Positions 1-8,615 of a stretch of 64,000 nucleotides of DNA are shown in pieces. The notes under the pieces were generated by a model, which was not told the DNA's origin, searched no databases, and saw only the letters and a program-made list of their open reading frames with translations. The translations under genes and the position numbers were made by a program. The first letter of the stretch is position 1; every line of letters starts with the position of its first letter. The stretch lies in the NCBI RefSeq assembly GCF_041358175.1, contig NZ_JBGKBE010000010.1, forward strand, positions 1 to 64,000, given 5' to 3'. The DNA comes from Muriicola sp041358175 (GTDB lineage Bacteria > Bacteroidota > Bacteroidia > Flavobacteriales > Flavobacteriaceae).

Positions 1-380
1 AGGGGATCGGTTCCATCGGTTACTTCATCACTATTGGTCACCCCATCGCCATCGCAATCAGTTGAATTCCAATCGTCAGAAGGATCAACAGTCTGGCTCG
101 CCAGTACAAAGTCGCAGGCATCGAGTGGGTCCGTATGATCGGTTAGTTCGTCACCGTTGGTTACGCCGTCACCGTCACAATCTTCAACCAGGTAATCCCC
201 GCTTTGATCAAGGGTTACACTGTCCGGGTTATAGGAACATGGATCCAAAGGATCGGTTTCATCGGTAACTTCATCACTATTGGTAACCCCATCACCATCG
301 CAATCAGCTGCATTCCAGTCGGCTGAAGGGTCTACGGTCTGACTGGCAAGGATAAAATCACATGGATCATTCGGATCGGT
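1..380 (-). repeat. 123-bp tandem repeat coding for 41-residue Cys/Asp-rich units
   Basis: Three full units (380-258, 257-135, 134-12) and the start of a fourth each encode 41 residues. The pattern is TDPxDPC, a variable stretch, then DCDGDGVTNxDExTD. Units 1 and 3 resemble each other (both contain LASQTVDPS) more than unit 2, so the higher-order period is 246 bp. The array runs off the left edge, so its copy number is unknown. Confidence 0.85.
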
Positions 381-1865
381 TCCATCATCGTCTTCGTCAT
401 CATCTGTTACTCCATCCCCGTCAGAATCCCCGTCATTATCGGGATCCAGATAGTCTGGAGTACCATCATCATCGGTATCATCATCTGTGGGGTCTCCATT
501 TTCATTGTCATCTTCATCCGGAGTATCAATACCATCTCCATCATCATCAAGATCACGGTAATTTACATCATCTGTCCCGTCAGTATCAGGAAGGTCATTG
601 GCCGGATCATTTATTTCGTCATTTACATCAAATCCGTCATTGACATTGGAACCTTCATAACCGTCATCCAGACCATCTCCATCCGAATCATTCCCAGTAA
701 AGGTCTGATCGGGGATACCGTCAAAATTAAAATCATTCCCTTCATTATTATCAGGAACAGTATCATTGTCTGTATCGAGGTCCCTGAAATCAACCTCATC
801 GGTCCCGTCGGTGTTTTGGGGAGTAATCCCATTATTCTCGTAAGCATCGTCGAGGCCGTCATTGTCTGCATCCATCCCGGTAGGTGGCACATAGCCGGCT
901 GTCGTCTGAGCTTCTACATTATCAGGAATTCCATCGTTGTCAGAATCGATATCCCTGTAATCGGGATTGTTGTCACCATCTGTATTAACAGGGTCTAATC
1001 CTTCCCCAGCCCCGGGAGCACTTTCATAATGATCATCCAGGCCATTGCCATCGCTATCATTGTTACATACCGGTATAAATCCGGAGGTAGTCTGAGCTTC
1101 CAAGTTGTCTATAATCCCATCATTATCGGAATCGATGTCGATATAATCCGGAATATCGTCCCCATCTGTGTCAACAGGAGTAAGGCCGCATGGATCGGGT
1201 ATTTCAGGACATGGTCCCAATGTATCACCATGATCGAGGTGAGCCTGTACTGCTGATGGTGCTACAGTGATCTCGTGATACCCGTTGCGTGGGTTGTTCG
1301 GACTTTTATCTTCTTTATGACAGAGGGTAACCTTGTCTTTACCTTTGTACTTAGCCTCTTTACTATTGTAATTACAGACTCCGTCTCCGTTGTTGTCGTC
1401 ATCCTCATCATCCTCATCATCATCATCATCATCATCGTCATCATCATCGTCATCATCATCGTCCTCATCGTCACCTTCATCATTACAGGCATATATGTCA
1501 TCAAGACCGTCACCATTGGCATCAATTCCCGAAGGAGCCAGGTAGCCTGCGTCTGTCTGAGCCTCTATATTATCAGGAATCCCGTCATTATCCGAATCGA
1601 TGTCAAGAGAGTTAGGAATTCCATCACCATCCGTATCAGTTTCTTCACCTTCAACGGTATCGAGGATACCATCGTTGTCATCATCGATATCATCTTTGTC
1701 CTTTACACCATCCCCATCGGTGTCCTTACCCTTGGAAAGCTCCAAAGTATCAGCGATCGGATCTATACTTCCATAGGAATCCGGAGAATGTATTAACAGG
1801 AAAAAGGAAATTAAAAAAGTGACAAAAAGAGTCTTTTGTCCCTTATAAAAAGTAATGTTCTCCAT
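1..1865 (-). CDS. Large acidic thrombospondin type 3-repeat surface protein (N-terminal part, runs off left edge)
   Basis: An uninterrupted minus-strand frame runs from an ATG at 1865 to the window edge, giving 621 codons with no stop. Residues 1-32 are a signal peptide: Lys early on, a hydrophobic core at about 13-27, then SYG. The rest is dominated by Asp-rich calcium-binding repeats of the thrombospondin type 3 kind (DxDGDG, DIDSDNDGIPD), starting near residue 48. A run of 15 Asp lies at 135-149, a Cys/His module at about 178-218, and Cys-containing 41-residue repeats from about 496 onward. Such proteins in Flavobacteriaceae are usually very long, exported by the type IX secretion system and used in adhesion or gliding. 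The C-terminal sorting domain that would prove this lies outside the window. No promoter motif was found upstream. I assign no gene name. Confidence 0.88.
   Translation of the reverse strand, partial: MENITFYKGQKTLFVTFLISFFLLIHSPDSYGSIDPIADTLELSKGKDTDGDGVKDKDDIDDDNDGILDTVEGEETDTDGDGIPNSLDIDSDNDGIPDNIEAQTDAGYLAPSGIDANGDGLDDIYACNDEGDDEDDDDDDDDDDDDDDDDEDDEDDDNNGDGVCNYNSKEAKYKGKDKVTLCHKEDKSPNNPRNGYHEITVAPSAVQAHLDHGDTLGPCPEIPDPCGLTPVDTDGDDIPDYIDIDSDNDGIIDNLEAQTTSGFIPVCNNDSDGNGLDDHYESAPGAGEGLDPVNTDGDNNPDYRDIDSDNDGIPDNVEAQTTAGYVPPTGMDADNDGLDDAYENNGITPQNTDGTDEVDFRDLDTDNDTVPDNNEGNDFNFDGIPDQTFTGNDSDGDGLDDGYEGSNVNDGFDVNDEINDPANDLPDTDGTDDVNYRDLDDDGDGIDTPDEDDNENGDPTDDDTDDDGTPDYLDPDNDGDSDGDGVTDDDEDDDGTDPNDPCDFILASQTVDPSADWNAADCDGDGVTNSDEVTDETDPLDPCSYNPDSVTLDQSGDYLVEDCDGDGVTNGDELTDHTDPLDACDFVLASQTVDPSDDWNSTDCDGDGVTNSDEVTDGTDP
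1398..1472 (-). repeat. Trinucleotide microsatellite coding for poly-Asp
   Basis: A run of ATC/GTC/CTC triplets on the plus strand reads as GAT/GAC/GAG on the coding strand. It includes 15 consecutive Asp codons (1463-1419) flanked by Asp/Glu clusters. The third-base mix of GAT and GAC breaks the repeat in a few places. Length change in steps of 3 bases would keep the frame. Confidence 0.85.
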
Positions 1866-2234
1866 ATAGGCTAGCTTTGTTTATCTCAAGCACCATAACG
1901 GGGGATAAATTACTTTAGGTAAGATTTTGGGAATCTATATAGTAGCATGCAATATATGGCATATAAGAAGATCATCAAATTGTTTCCAGCCTTTCTTTTA
2001 TTACTATCTTTTATTGACCTGAATAATCGATAAACTGAATTTAATACAGTTTTTTCCTACAGTTTATATCCCTGAATTATTTCCAACCCCCATACAGTTT
2101 CCATCCCTTTATCGAAGTTTTCTGCAGCTCATCCTTTTTACCTTTTATTTGGTCTGATTTTCAAATTTCAAAAACAAAACTGAACCATTCCTCCTATAAG
2201 TCCGCCATACTGATCTCATCCAGATAAAATCCAT
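1866..2234. other. Divergent intergenic region without a recognisable gene
   Basis: This AT-rich spacer separates the divergent surface-protein gene and prfC. Neither strand holds a convincing short coding frame, and there is no strong hairpin. I looked for TAnnTTTG on the minus strand upstream of the surface-protein gene and found none, so its promoter is not visible. The motif ACAGTTT occurs three times around 2046-2105 without an obvious role. Confidence 0.5.
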
Positions 2235-2242
2235 TACTTTTG
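2235..2242 (+). promoter_or_regulatory. Predicted -7 element (TACTTTTG) of prfC
   Basis: TACTTTTG matches the Bacteroidota TAnnTTTG -7 consensus and ends 14 bases before the GTG start of prfC. That implies a very short 5' leader. No clear TTTG is seen at the -33 distance. Confidence 0.5.
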
Positions 2243-2256
2243 CAAAAATTTTTTTT

Positions 2257-3846
2257 GTGAATTTTAAACAGGAAATAGCAAAACGGCGAACATTTGGTAT
2301 CATCTCCCACCCTGATGCGGGAAAGACCACCCTTACCGAAAAATTACTCTTATTCGGGGGAGCCATCCAGGAGGCCGGAGCAGTTAAAAATAACAAGATA
2401 AAAAAGTCGGCTACCAGCGACTTTATGGAGATTGAAAGACAAAGGGGAATTTCCGTTGCCACTTCTGTTCTTGCATTTCTATACAGGGACAAAAAGATCA
2501 ATATTCTCGACACCCCAGGACACAAGGATTTTGCAGAGGATACTTTCAGAACTTTAACGGCAGTAGACAGTGTAATTGTCGTAATTGATGTTGCCAAAGG
2601 AGTGGAAGAACAGACCGAAAAACTGGTGGAAGTCTGCAGGATGAGGAAAATTCCTATGATCGTTTTTATCAATAAACTCGACCGGGAAGGAAAAGATGCA
2701 TTTGATCTTCTTGACGAGGTGGAACAGAAATTAGGCCTTGTTGTTAGCCCTTTGAGTTTTCCCATTGGCATGGGATACGATTTTAAAGGTATCTACAACA
2801 TCTACGAGAAAAACATCAACCTATTTAGCGGGGACAGTAAAAAAAATATTGAAGAGACCATCGCTTTTGACGACCTAAGTAATCCGGATCTCGATAAAAT
2901 AATTGGGGACTCCTCAGCCAATGCCCTCAGGGAAAATCTCGAGCTCATAGAAGGTGTTTATCCCCCTTTTAACAAGGAAGCCTATCTGGCAGGAAATCAG
3001 CAACCTGTTTTCTTCGGTTCGGCACTGAATAATTTTGGAGTTCGGGAATTGCTTGATTGTTTTATAGAGATCGCCCCGCCCCCCAGGGATAAAATGGCTG
3101 AAGAACGCCTGGTAAAGGCCGATGAGAAACAAATGACCGGCTTTGTATTTAAGATACACGCCAATATGGACCCAAAACACAGGGATCGTCTCGCATTTGT
3201 AAAAGTAGTCTCCGGGACTTTTGAGCGCAATAAACCCTACCTGCACGTCAGGCAGGACAAGAAGCTTAAATTCTCCAGTCCCAATGCTTTTTTTGCTGAG
3301 AAAAAAGAGATTGTAGACACCTCATTTCCAGGGGATATTGTTGGCCTTCACGATACCGGGAACTTTAAGATCGGCGACACCCTAACAGAAGGGGAAAGCA
3401 TAAATTACAAAGGAATACCCAGTTTTTCCCCAGAACATTTCAGATATATCAACAATGCCGACCCAATGAAGGCGAAGCAGTTGTACAAAGGGATCGACCA
3501 GCTTATGGATGAAGGGGTAGCCCAGTTGTTTACCCTTGAACTCAATGGAAGAAAGGTGATCGGTACAGTGGGAGCTCTGCAGTATGAGGTTATTCAGTAT
3601 CGTCTCGAGCACGAATACGGCGCCAAATGCACCTATGAGAATTTCCCGGTACACAAAGCCTGTTGGGTAGAACCCGAGGACCCAAGCAGTGAAGAATTCA
3701 GGGAATTTAAAAGGGTAAAGCAAAAATTCCTGGCTACTGATAAACGAGGGCAGCTGGTATTCCTGGCTGATTCGGCATTTTCATTGCAAATGACTCAACA
3801 GAAATACTCTAAGGTGAAATTGCATTTTACGTCTGAATTCGCATAA
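2257..3846 (+). CDS. prfC: Peptide chain release factor 3 (RF3)
   Basis: RF3 is the GTPase that recycles class I release factors (RF1/RF2) from the ribosome after peptide release. The 529-residue length is normal for the family. GTPase motifs are clear: P-loop HPDAGKTT at 18-25, DTPGH at 85-89 and NKLD at 139-142. The effector-region motif RGISV is at about 63-67. The GTG start is chosen because the family begins a few residues before the KRRTFGIISHPD block and no in-frame ATG lies upstream. The gene stands alone, with a predicted -7 box just upstream and a terminator just downstream. Confidence 0.97.
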   Translation: MNFKQEIAKRRTFGIISHPDAGKTTLTEKLLLFGGAIQEAGAVKNNKIKKSATSDFMEIERQRGISVATSVLAFLYRDKKINILDTPGHKDFAEDTFRTLTAVDSVIVVIDVAKGVEEQTEKLVEVCRMRKIPMIVFINKLDREGKDAFDLLDEVEQKLGLVVSPLSFPIGMGYDFKGIYNIYEKNINLFSGDSKKNIEETIAFDDLSNPDLDKIIGDSSANALRENLELIEGVYPPFNKEAYLAGNQQPVFFGSALNNFGVRELLDCFIEIAPPPRDKMAEERLVKADEKQMTGFVFKIHANMDPKHRDRLAFVKVVSGTFERNKPYLHVRQDKKLKFSSPNAFFAEKKEIVDTSFPGDIVGLHDTGNFKIGDTLTEGESINYKGIPSFSPEHFRYINNADPMKAKQLYKGIDQLMDEGVAQLFTLELNGRKVIGTVGALQYEVIQYRLEHEYGAKCTYENFPVHKACWVEPEDPSSEEFREFKRVKQKFLATDKRGQLVFLADSAFSLQMTQQKYSKVKLHFTSEFA

Positions 3847-3870
3847 AATACAGTATAAATTAGGCAAAAA

Positions 3871-3900
3871 AAATCCGGAACATATTCCGGATTTTTTGTT
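3871..3900. terminator. Bidirectional Rho-independent terminator between prfC and the DUF3467 gene
   Basis: A perfect 10-bp stem AAATCCGGAA / TTCCGGATTT (3871-3880 with 3885-3894) has a CATA loop, an A-run before it and a T-run after it. It can therefore terminate prfC on the plus strand and the convergent DUF3467 gene on the minus strand. Confidence 0.85.
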
Positions 3901-4212
3901 TTATGCCTCCCCAGTTGGCCCGAAATTCAACGGGATAGGAGGTTGTTCATAGTCCTTAATGGTTCCATGTGCGTTTTCAAACCTACTAACATTGTCACTC
4001 AGCGCCTTGAGGAATTTCTTGGCGTGCTGAGGAGTGAGTACGATCCTGCTCTTTACCTTGGCTTTGGGAGCCCCCGGCATCAGACTGATAAAATCTATAA
4101 CAAACTCGGACACGGAATGATTGATGATAGCCAGGTTTGAATACACCCCTTCGGCCATTTTTTCATCCAGTTCTATATTGATTTGTTTTTGCTTTTTGTC
4201 TTTTTCGGCCAT
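3901..4212 (-). CDS. DUF3467 family protein
   Basis: This is a small 103-residue cytoplasmic protein, rich in Lys at the N-terminus, of the DUF3467 family. From memory, the family commonly follows rpoC in Bacteroidota. Its function is not established. I chose the ATG at 4212 (start MAEKDKKQK) over a longer frame beginning at 4248, because the extra 12 residues would be coded by the rpoC terminator region. Expression probably depends on read-through of that terminator or on a promoter I cannot see. The body contains the segment SRIVLTPQHAKKFLKAL, typical of the family. Confidence 0.85.
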   Translation of the reverse strand: MAEKDKKQKQINIELDEKMAEGVYSNLAIINHSVSEFVIDFISLMPGAPKAKVKSRIVLTPQHAKKFLKALSDNVSRFENAHGTIKDYEQPPIPLNFGPTGEA

Positions 4213-4237
4213 GGCCTGATATTTTAGAGTTAAACAA

Positions 4238-4267
4238 AAAACCCCCAACCTGAAGGTTGAGGGTTTT
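4238..4267 (-). terminator. Rho-independent terminator after rpoC
   Basis: The 13-bp stem AAAACCCCCAACC / GGTTGAGGGTTTT (4238-4250 with 4255-4267, one mismatch) has a TGAA loop. On the minus strand it is followed by a T-run (4236-4241) right after the rpoC stop codon. It separates the rpoBC transcript from the DUF3467 gene. Confidence 0.8.
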
Positions 4268-4271
4268 GGTA

Positions 4272-7200
4272 TTAGAATTTTAATTCTTCCTTGCGGGCCA
4301 TGATCTCATCGTACTCCTGTTTGGAGCCCACGATGATAGATTCATAATCTCGCATTCCTGTACCGGCGGGTATTTTATGCCCAACAATAACATTTTCCTT
4401 CAGGCCTTCAAGATCATCAACCTTACCGCTTACCGCTGCCTCGTTTAATACTTTGGTCGTTTCCTGGAAGGATGCGGCCGAAATAAACGATTTAGTTTGC
4501 AGTGATGCCCTGGTAATACCCTGGAGAACCGGTGTAGCAGTCGCTGCAACGGCATCTCTGGCAGTAACCAGATTTTTATCTGAGCGTTTCAGGATAGAAT
4601 TCTCGTCTCTTAAATCACGTGCAGAAATAATCTGCCCGGGTTTAAGGTTTTCAGATTCTCCGGCATCTTCAACAACTTTTTTGCCGTAGATCTCGTCGTT
4701 CTCCCTAATGAAATCGTCCTTGTGGACTAATTGATTTTCAAGGAATATTGTATCTCCCGGATCCTCAATACGCACTTTACGCATCATCTGGCGAACAACC
4801 ACTTCAAAGTGCTTGTCATTGATCTTCACCCCTTGCAGACGATATACCTCCTGTACCTCATTTACAAGATACTGCTGAACAGCAGAAGGACCTTTTATGG
4901 CCAGGATGTCTTCAGGCGTGATAGAACCATCAGACAATGGCATTCCTGCCCTCACATAGTCATTTTCCTGTACAAGGATCTGGTTCGAAAGTTTGACAAG
5001 GTATTTCTTCTGTTCGCCCAACTTTGATTCAATGATGATCTCTCGGTTTCCTCTTTTGATTTTACCAAAGGAAACAACCCCGTCAATTTCTGAAACTACA
5101 GCTGGATTAGAAGGATTACGCGCTTCGAATAATTCAGTTACTCTTGGCAGACCTCCTGTAATGTCTCCTGCTTTTGCAGATTTACGTGGTATTTTCACCA
5201 GAATCTTACCTTCCTTAATCTTATCTCCGTCATCAACCATGATGTGAGAACCTACAGGTAAATTGTAGGAACGCAGCACTTCATCTTTGGTATTTTTGAT
5301 CAGCAGCGTTGGAATAAGCTTTTTATTCCTCGATTCTGAAATTACTTTCTCCTGGAATCCGGTTTGCTCATCAATTTCCACCTGGTAAGTTACTCCCTGC
5401 TCTATATTTTCATAGGCAATTTTACCCGGGAATTCAGAAACAATAACACCGTTATATGGATCCCACTGACAGATCAACTGACCTTTTTTCAGTTTCGCTC
5501 CGTTCTTGATAAATATCTGAGATCCGTAAGGAATGTTATTGGTACTCAGCGTAATTCCTGTTTTACCATCTACAATCTTTACCTCAGAGGTTCTGGAGAT
5601 CACAATATCTACAGGCTTACCTTCACTGTTCTCGCCTTTTACGATACGCAGGTCCTCAATTTCAGCCTTGCCGTCGAATTTGGCTTCCAGCTTATTGTCT
5701 TCCGAAATGTTACCGGCAATGCCTCCAACGTGGAAGGTACGCAGCGTAAGCTGTGTTCCCGGTTCCCCGATTGACTGTGCAGCCACAACACCAACCGCTT
5801 CACCTCGCTGTACCATTTTATTGGTCGCCAGGTTTCTTCCGTAGCATTTCGCACAGATTCCTTTCTGAGCTTCGCATGTAAGTGCTGATCTCACTTCAAC
5901 CCTTTCAATTGGAGAAGCTTCAATTTTTCTTACATCGGCCTCCATGATCTGTTGTCCTGCCTTGAGAAGAAGTTCTTCTGTCAGCGGGTCATATACATCG
6001 TGTAAGGCAACCCGGCCAAGAATCCTTTCTCCCAGGGTTTCCACCACCTCTTCATTCTTCTTAAGCGCTTCAACTTCAATACCTCTCAGTGTATCGCAAT
6101 CTTCAATATTGACGATTACATCCTGAGAAACATCAACGAGTCGTCGCGTAAGGTAACCAGCATCTGCTGTTTTTAGGGCGGTATCTGCCAATCCTTTACG
6201 TGCACCGTGAGTGGATATAAAGTATTCCAGAATAGAAAGTCCCTCTTTAAAGTTAGAAAGAATCGGGTTTTCGATAATCTCTCCTCCTCCTGCTGTGGAT
6301 TTCTTTGGTTTTGCCATCAATCCCCTCATTCCGGTAAGCTGTCTGATCTGTTCTTTAGACCCCCTTGCTCCGGAATCGAGCATCATATACACAGAGTTGA
6401 ATCCCTGCTGGTCTTCCCGAATCCTCTTCATAGCCAACTCTGTAAGCATGGCGTTTGTGGAGGTCCATACATCGATCACCTGATTATAGCGTTCGTTGTT
6501 GGTGATCAGACCCATATTATAATTCATCATAATGCCATCAACCTGTTGGTTGGCATCATCGATCATTTCGTGTTTTTCTTGTGGGATAATGATATCCCCG
6601 AGGCTAAAGGACAAGCCACCTTTAAAGGCAAACTCGTATCCCATTGTCTTGATTTTGTCAAGGAAATCAGCTGTTGTTGGCACATCAGTTACAGAAAGTA
6701 TCTTTCCGATAATATCCCTCAGCGATTTTTTGTTCAGTACATCATTGACATAACCAGCTTGTTCAGGTACTACCATATTAAATAGAACCCTTCCTACTGT
6801 TGTCTGTATGATCTGATTAACCAGCTCTCCTTCTTCATTAAAATCCTTCGCCCTTACTTTAATACCAGCGTTGAGTTCAACCCTGCCCTCATTAAAGGCA
6901 ATCACTACCTCTTCATAAGAGTAAAAAGTAAGTCCTTCTCCCTTAACCGGCCTTTCCTTGGTCGACTTCCTTTCTTTGGTCATATAGTACAATCCGAGTA
7001 CCATATCCTGAGAAGGAACCGTAATAGGTGAACCGTTTGCGGGATTAAGTATGTTGTGCGAGGCTAGCATCAACAGTTGTGATTCCAGGATTGCTTCAGG
7101 GCCTAACGGAAGGTGAACTGCCATCTGATCCCCGTCAAAATCTGCGTTAAATGCAGTACATACCAGGGGATGCAGGCGAATAGCCTTTCCTTCGATCAAT

Positions 7201-8570
7201 TTTGGCTGAAAGGCCTGAATTCCCAATCTGTGTAGCGTGGGGGCCCTGTTGAGTAATACAGGATGTCCTTTAAGAACATTTTCAAGTATATCCCAAACTA
7301 CCGGCTCTTTCTTATCGATGATCTTTTTGGCTGATTTTACAGTCTTAACGATCCCTCTTTCAATCAGTTTCCTGATTACAAATGGCTTGTAAAGCTCTGC
7401 AGCCATATCTTTCGGCAAACCGCACTCATACAAACTCATTTCAGGACCTACTACGATCACTGAACGAGCAGAATAATCAACACGTTTTCCCAGGAGGTTC
7501 TGACGGAACCTACCTTGTTTCCCTTTAAGGGAATCGGAAAGAGACTTTAATGGTCGGTTCGACTCGGTTTTAACAGCCGATGCTTTTCTTGTATTATCAA
7601 AAAGGGAGTCAACAGCTTCCTGAAGCATCCTTTTCTCATTTCTGAGGATGACTTCGGGGGCTTTGATTTCCATCAATCGCTTTAAACGGTTATTTCTGAT
7701 GATCACCCTTCTGTACAGATCATTAAGGTCAGAAGTGGCAAATCGACCACCATCAAGTGGTACTAATGGCCTCAGTTCTGGTGGGATCACAGGAACTACC
7801 TTCATAATCATCCATTCAGGCCTGTTCTCCCGGTTATCCTGAGATTCACGTAAAGCCTCCACTACCTGAAGTCGCTTCAGGGCTTCCGTCTTACGCTGCT
7901 TCGAGGTTTCCGTATTGGCCTTGTGTCTCAGATTATAGGAAAGCTCTTTAAGGTCGATCCTCGACAACAAATCAATCAAACATTCAGCACCCATTTTAGC
8001 AATAAACTTATTGGGGTCAGAATCTTCCAGGTATTGATTTTCCGGTGGAATCGATTCCATGATGTTCAGATATTCCTCTTCTGTGAGGAAATCGAGCATC
8101 TTCAGTTCTTCTCCTTCCGGTCCTTGTGCAATTCCGGGCTGAATAACTACATAGCGCTCGTAGTAAATGATCATATCGAGCTTCTTGGAGGGCAAGCCCA
8201 GCAAGTAACCTATTTTGTTGGGAAGGGAACGGAAATACCAGATATGGGCAACAGGAACCACCAGATTGATGTGTCCTACCCGGTCTCTACGTACTTTTTT
8301 CTCAGTTACCTCAACCCCACAACGATCACATACGATGCCGCGGTATCGGATCCTTTTGTACTTTCCACAAGCACACTCGTAATCTTTTACCGGCCCAAAG
8401 ATGCGCTCACAGAACAAACCATCCCTTTCAGGCTTGTGTGTTCTGTAGTTAATTGTTTCAGGTTTGAGGACTTCACCTCTCGACTCCGCCAGAATGGATT
8501 CCGGAGATGCCAGGCCAATGGAAATCTTGTTAAACCTCTTTACTGCTGTGTTATCGTGATGTCTAGCCAT
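4272..8570 (-). CDS. rpoC: DNA-directed RNA polymerase subunit beta'
   Basis: This is the largest catalytic subunit of RNA polymerase, 1432 residues, normal for Bacteroidota. The N-terminal zinc-binding Cys residues are at 66, 68, 81 and 84. The Mg2+-binding catalytic loop NADFDGD is at 475-481 (Asp 477, 479, 481). A second Cys cluster with the segment CEAQKGICAKC is in the C-terminal half. The gene lies 45 bases after rpoB and is surely cotranscribed with it. The start ATG (MARHHDNTAV) has no Shine-Dalgarno, as usual in this phylum. Confidence 0.99.
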   Translation of the reverse strand: MARHHDNTAVKRFNKISIGLASPESILAESRGEVLKPETINYRTHKPERDGLFCERIFGPVKDYECACGKYKRIRYRGIVCDRCGVEVTEKKVRRDRVGHINLVVPVAHIWYFRSLPNKIGYLLGLPSKKLDMIIYYERYVVIQPGIAQGPEGEELKMLDFLTEEEYLNIMESIPPENQYLEDSDPNKFIAKMGAECLIDLLSRIDLKELSYNLRHKANTETSKQRKTEALKRLQVVEALRESQDNRENRPEWMIMKVVPVIPPELRPLVPLDGGRFATSDLNDLYRRVIIRNNRLKRLMEIKAPEVILRNEKRMLQEAVDSLFDNTRKASAVKTESNRPLKSLSDSLKGKQGRFRQNLLGKRVDYSARSVIVVGPEMSLYECGLPKDMAAELYKPFVIRKLIERGIVKTVKSAKKIIDKKEPVVWDILENVLKGHPVLLNRAPTLHRLGIQAFQPKLIEGKAIRLHPLVCTAFNADFDGDQMAVHLPLGPEAILESQLLMLASHNILNPANGSPITVPSQDMVLGLYYMTKERKSTKERPVKGEGLTFYSYEEVVIAFNEGRVELNAGIKVRAKDFNEEGELVNQIIQTTVGRVLFNMVVPEQAGYVNDVLNKKSLRDIIGKILSVTDVPTTADFLDKIKTMGYEFAFKGGLSFSLGDIIIPQEKHEMIDDANQQVDGIMMNYNMGLITNNERYNQVIDVWTSTNAMLTELAMKRIREDQQGFNSVYMMLDSGARGSKEQIRQLTGMRGLMAKPKKSTAGGGEIIENPILSNFKEGLSILEYFISTHGARKGLADTALKTADAGYLTRRLVDVSQDVIVNIEDCDTLRGIEVEALKKNEEVVETLGERILGRVALHDVYDPLTEELLLKAGQQIMEADVRKIEASPIERVEVRSALTCEAQKGICAKCYGRNLATNKMVQRGEAVGVVAAQSIGEPGTQLTLRTFHVGGIAGNISEDNKLEAKFDGKAEIEDLRIVKGENSEGKPVDIVISRTSEVKIVDGKTGITLSTNNIPYGSQIFIKNGAKLKKGQLICQWDPYNGVIVSEFPGKIAYENIEQGVTYQVEIDEQTGFQEKVISESRNKKLIPTLLIKNTKDEVLRSYNLPVGSHIMVDDGDKIKEGKILVKIPRKSAKAGDITGGLPRVTELFEARNPSNPAVVSEIDGVVSFGKIKRGNREIIIESKLGEQKKYLVKLSNQILVQENDYVRAGMPLSDGSITPEDILAIKGPSAVQQYLVNEVQEVYRLQGVKINDKHFEVVVRQMMRKVRIEDPGDTIFLENQLVHKDDFIRENDEIYGKKVVEDAGESENLKPGQIISARDLRDENSILKRSDKNLVTARDAVAATATPVLQGITRASLQTKSFISAASFQETTKVLNEAAVSGKVDDLEGLKENVIVGHKIPAGTGMRDYESIIVGSKQEYDEIMARKEELKF

Positions 8571-8615
8571 AATGCTATTAGTGATACTAAATTAAATGTG
8601 TAACAGGTACTCTAA

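Noticed and set aside
1..380. Evenly spaced repeats that might suggest a CRISPR array
   Set aside because: The repeats are 123 bp, diverged and in frame, coding for Cys/Asp units; there are no short repeats with unique spacers.
1262..1796. Frames on both strands over the triplet repeat: one Met-rich, one Ile/Val-rich looking like membrane spans
   Set aside because: They are other-frame readings of the GAT/GAC repeat. The frame open from 1865 to the edge with a signal peptide and regular calcium loops is the real one.
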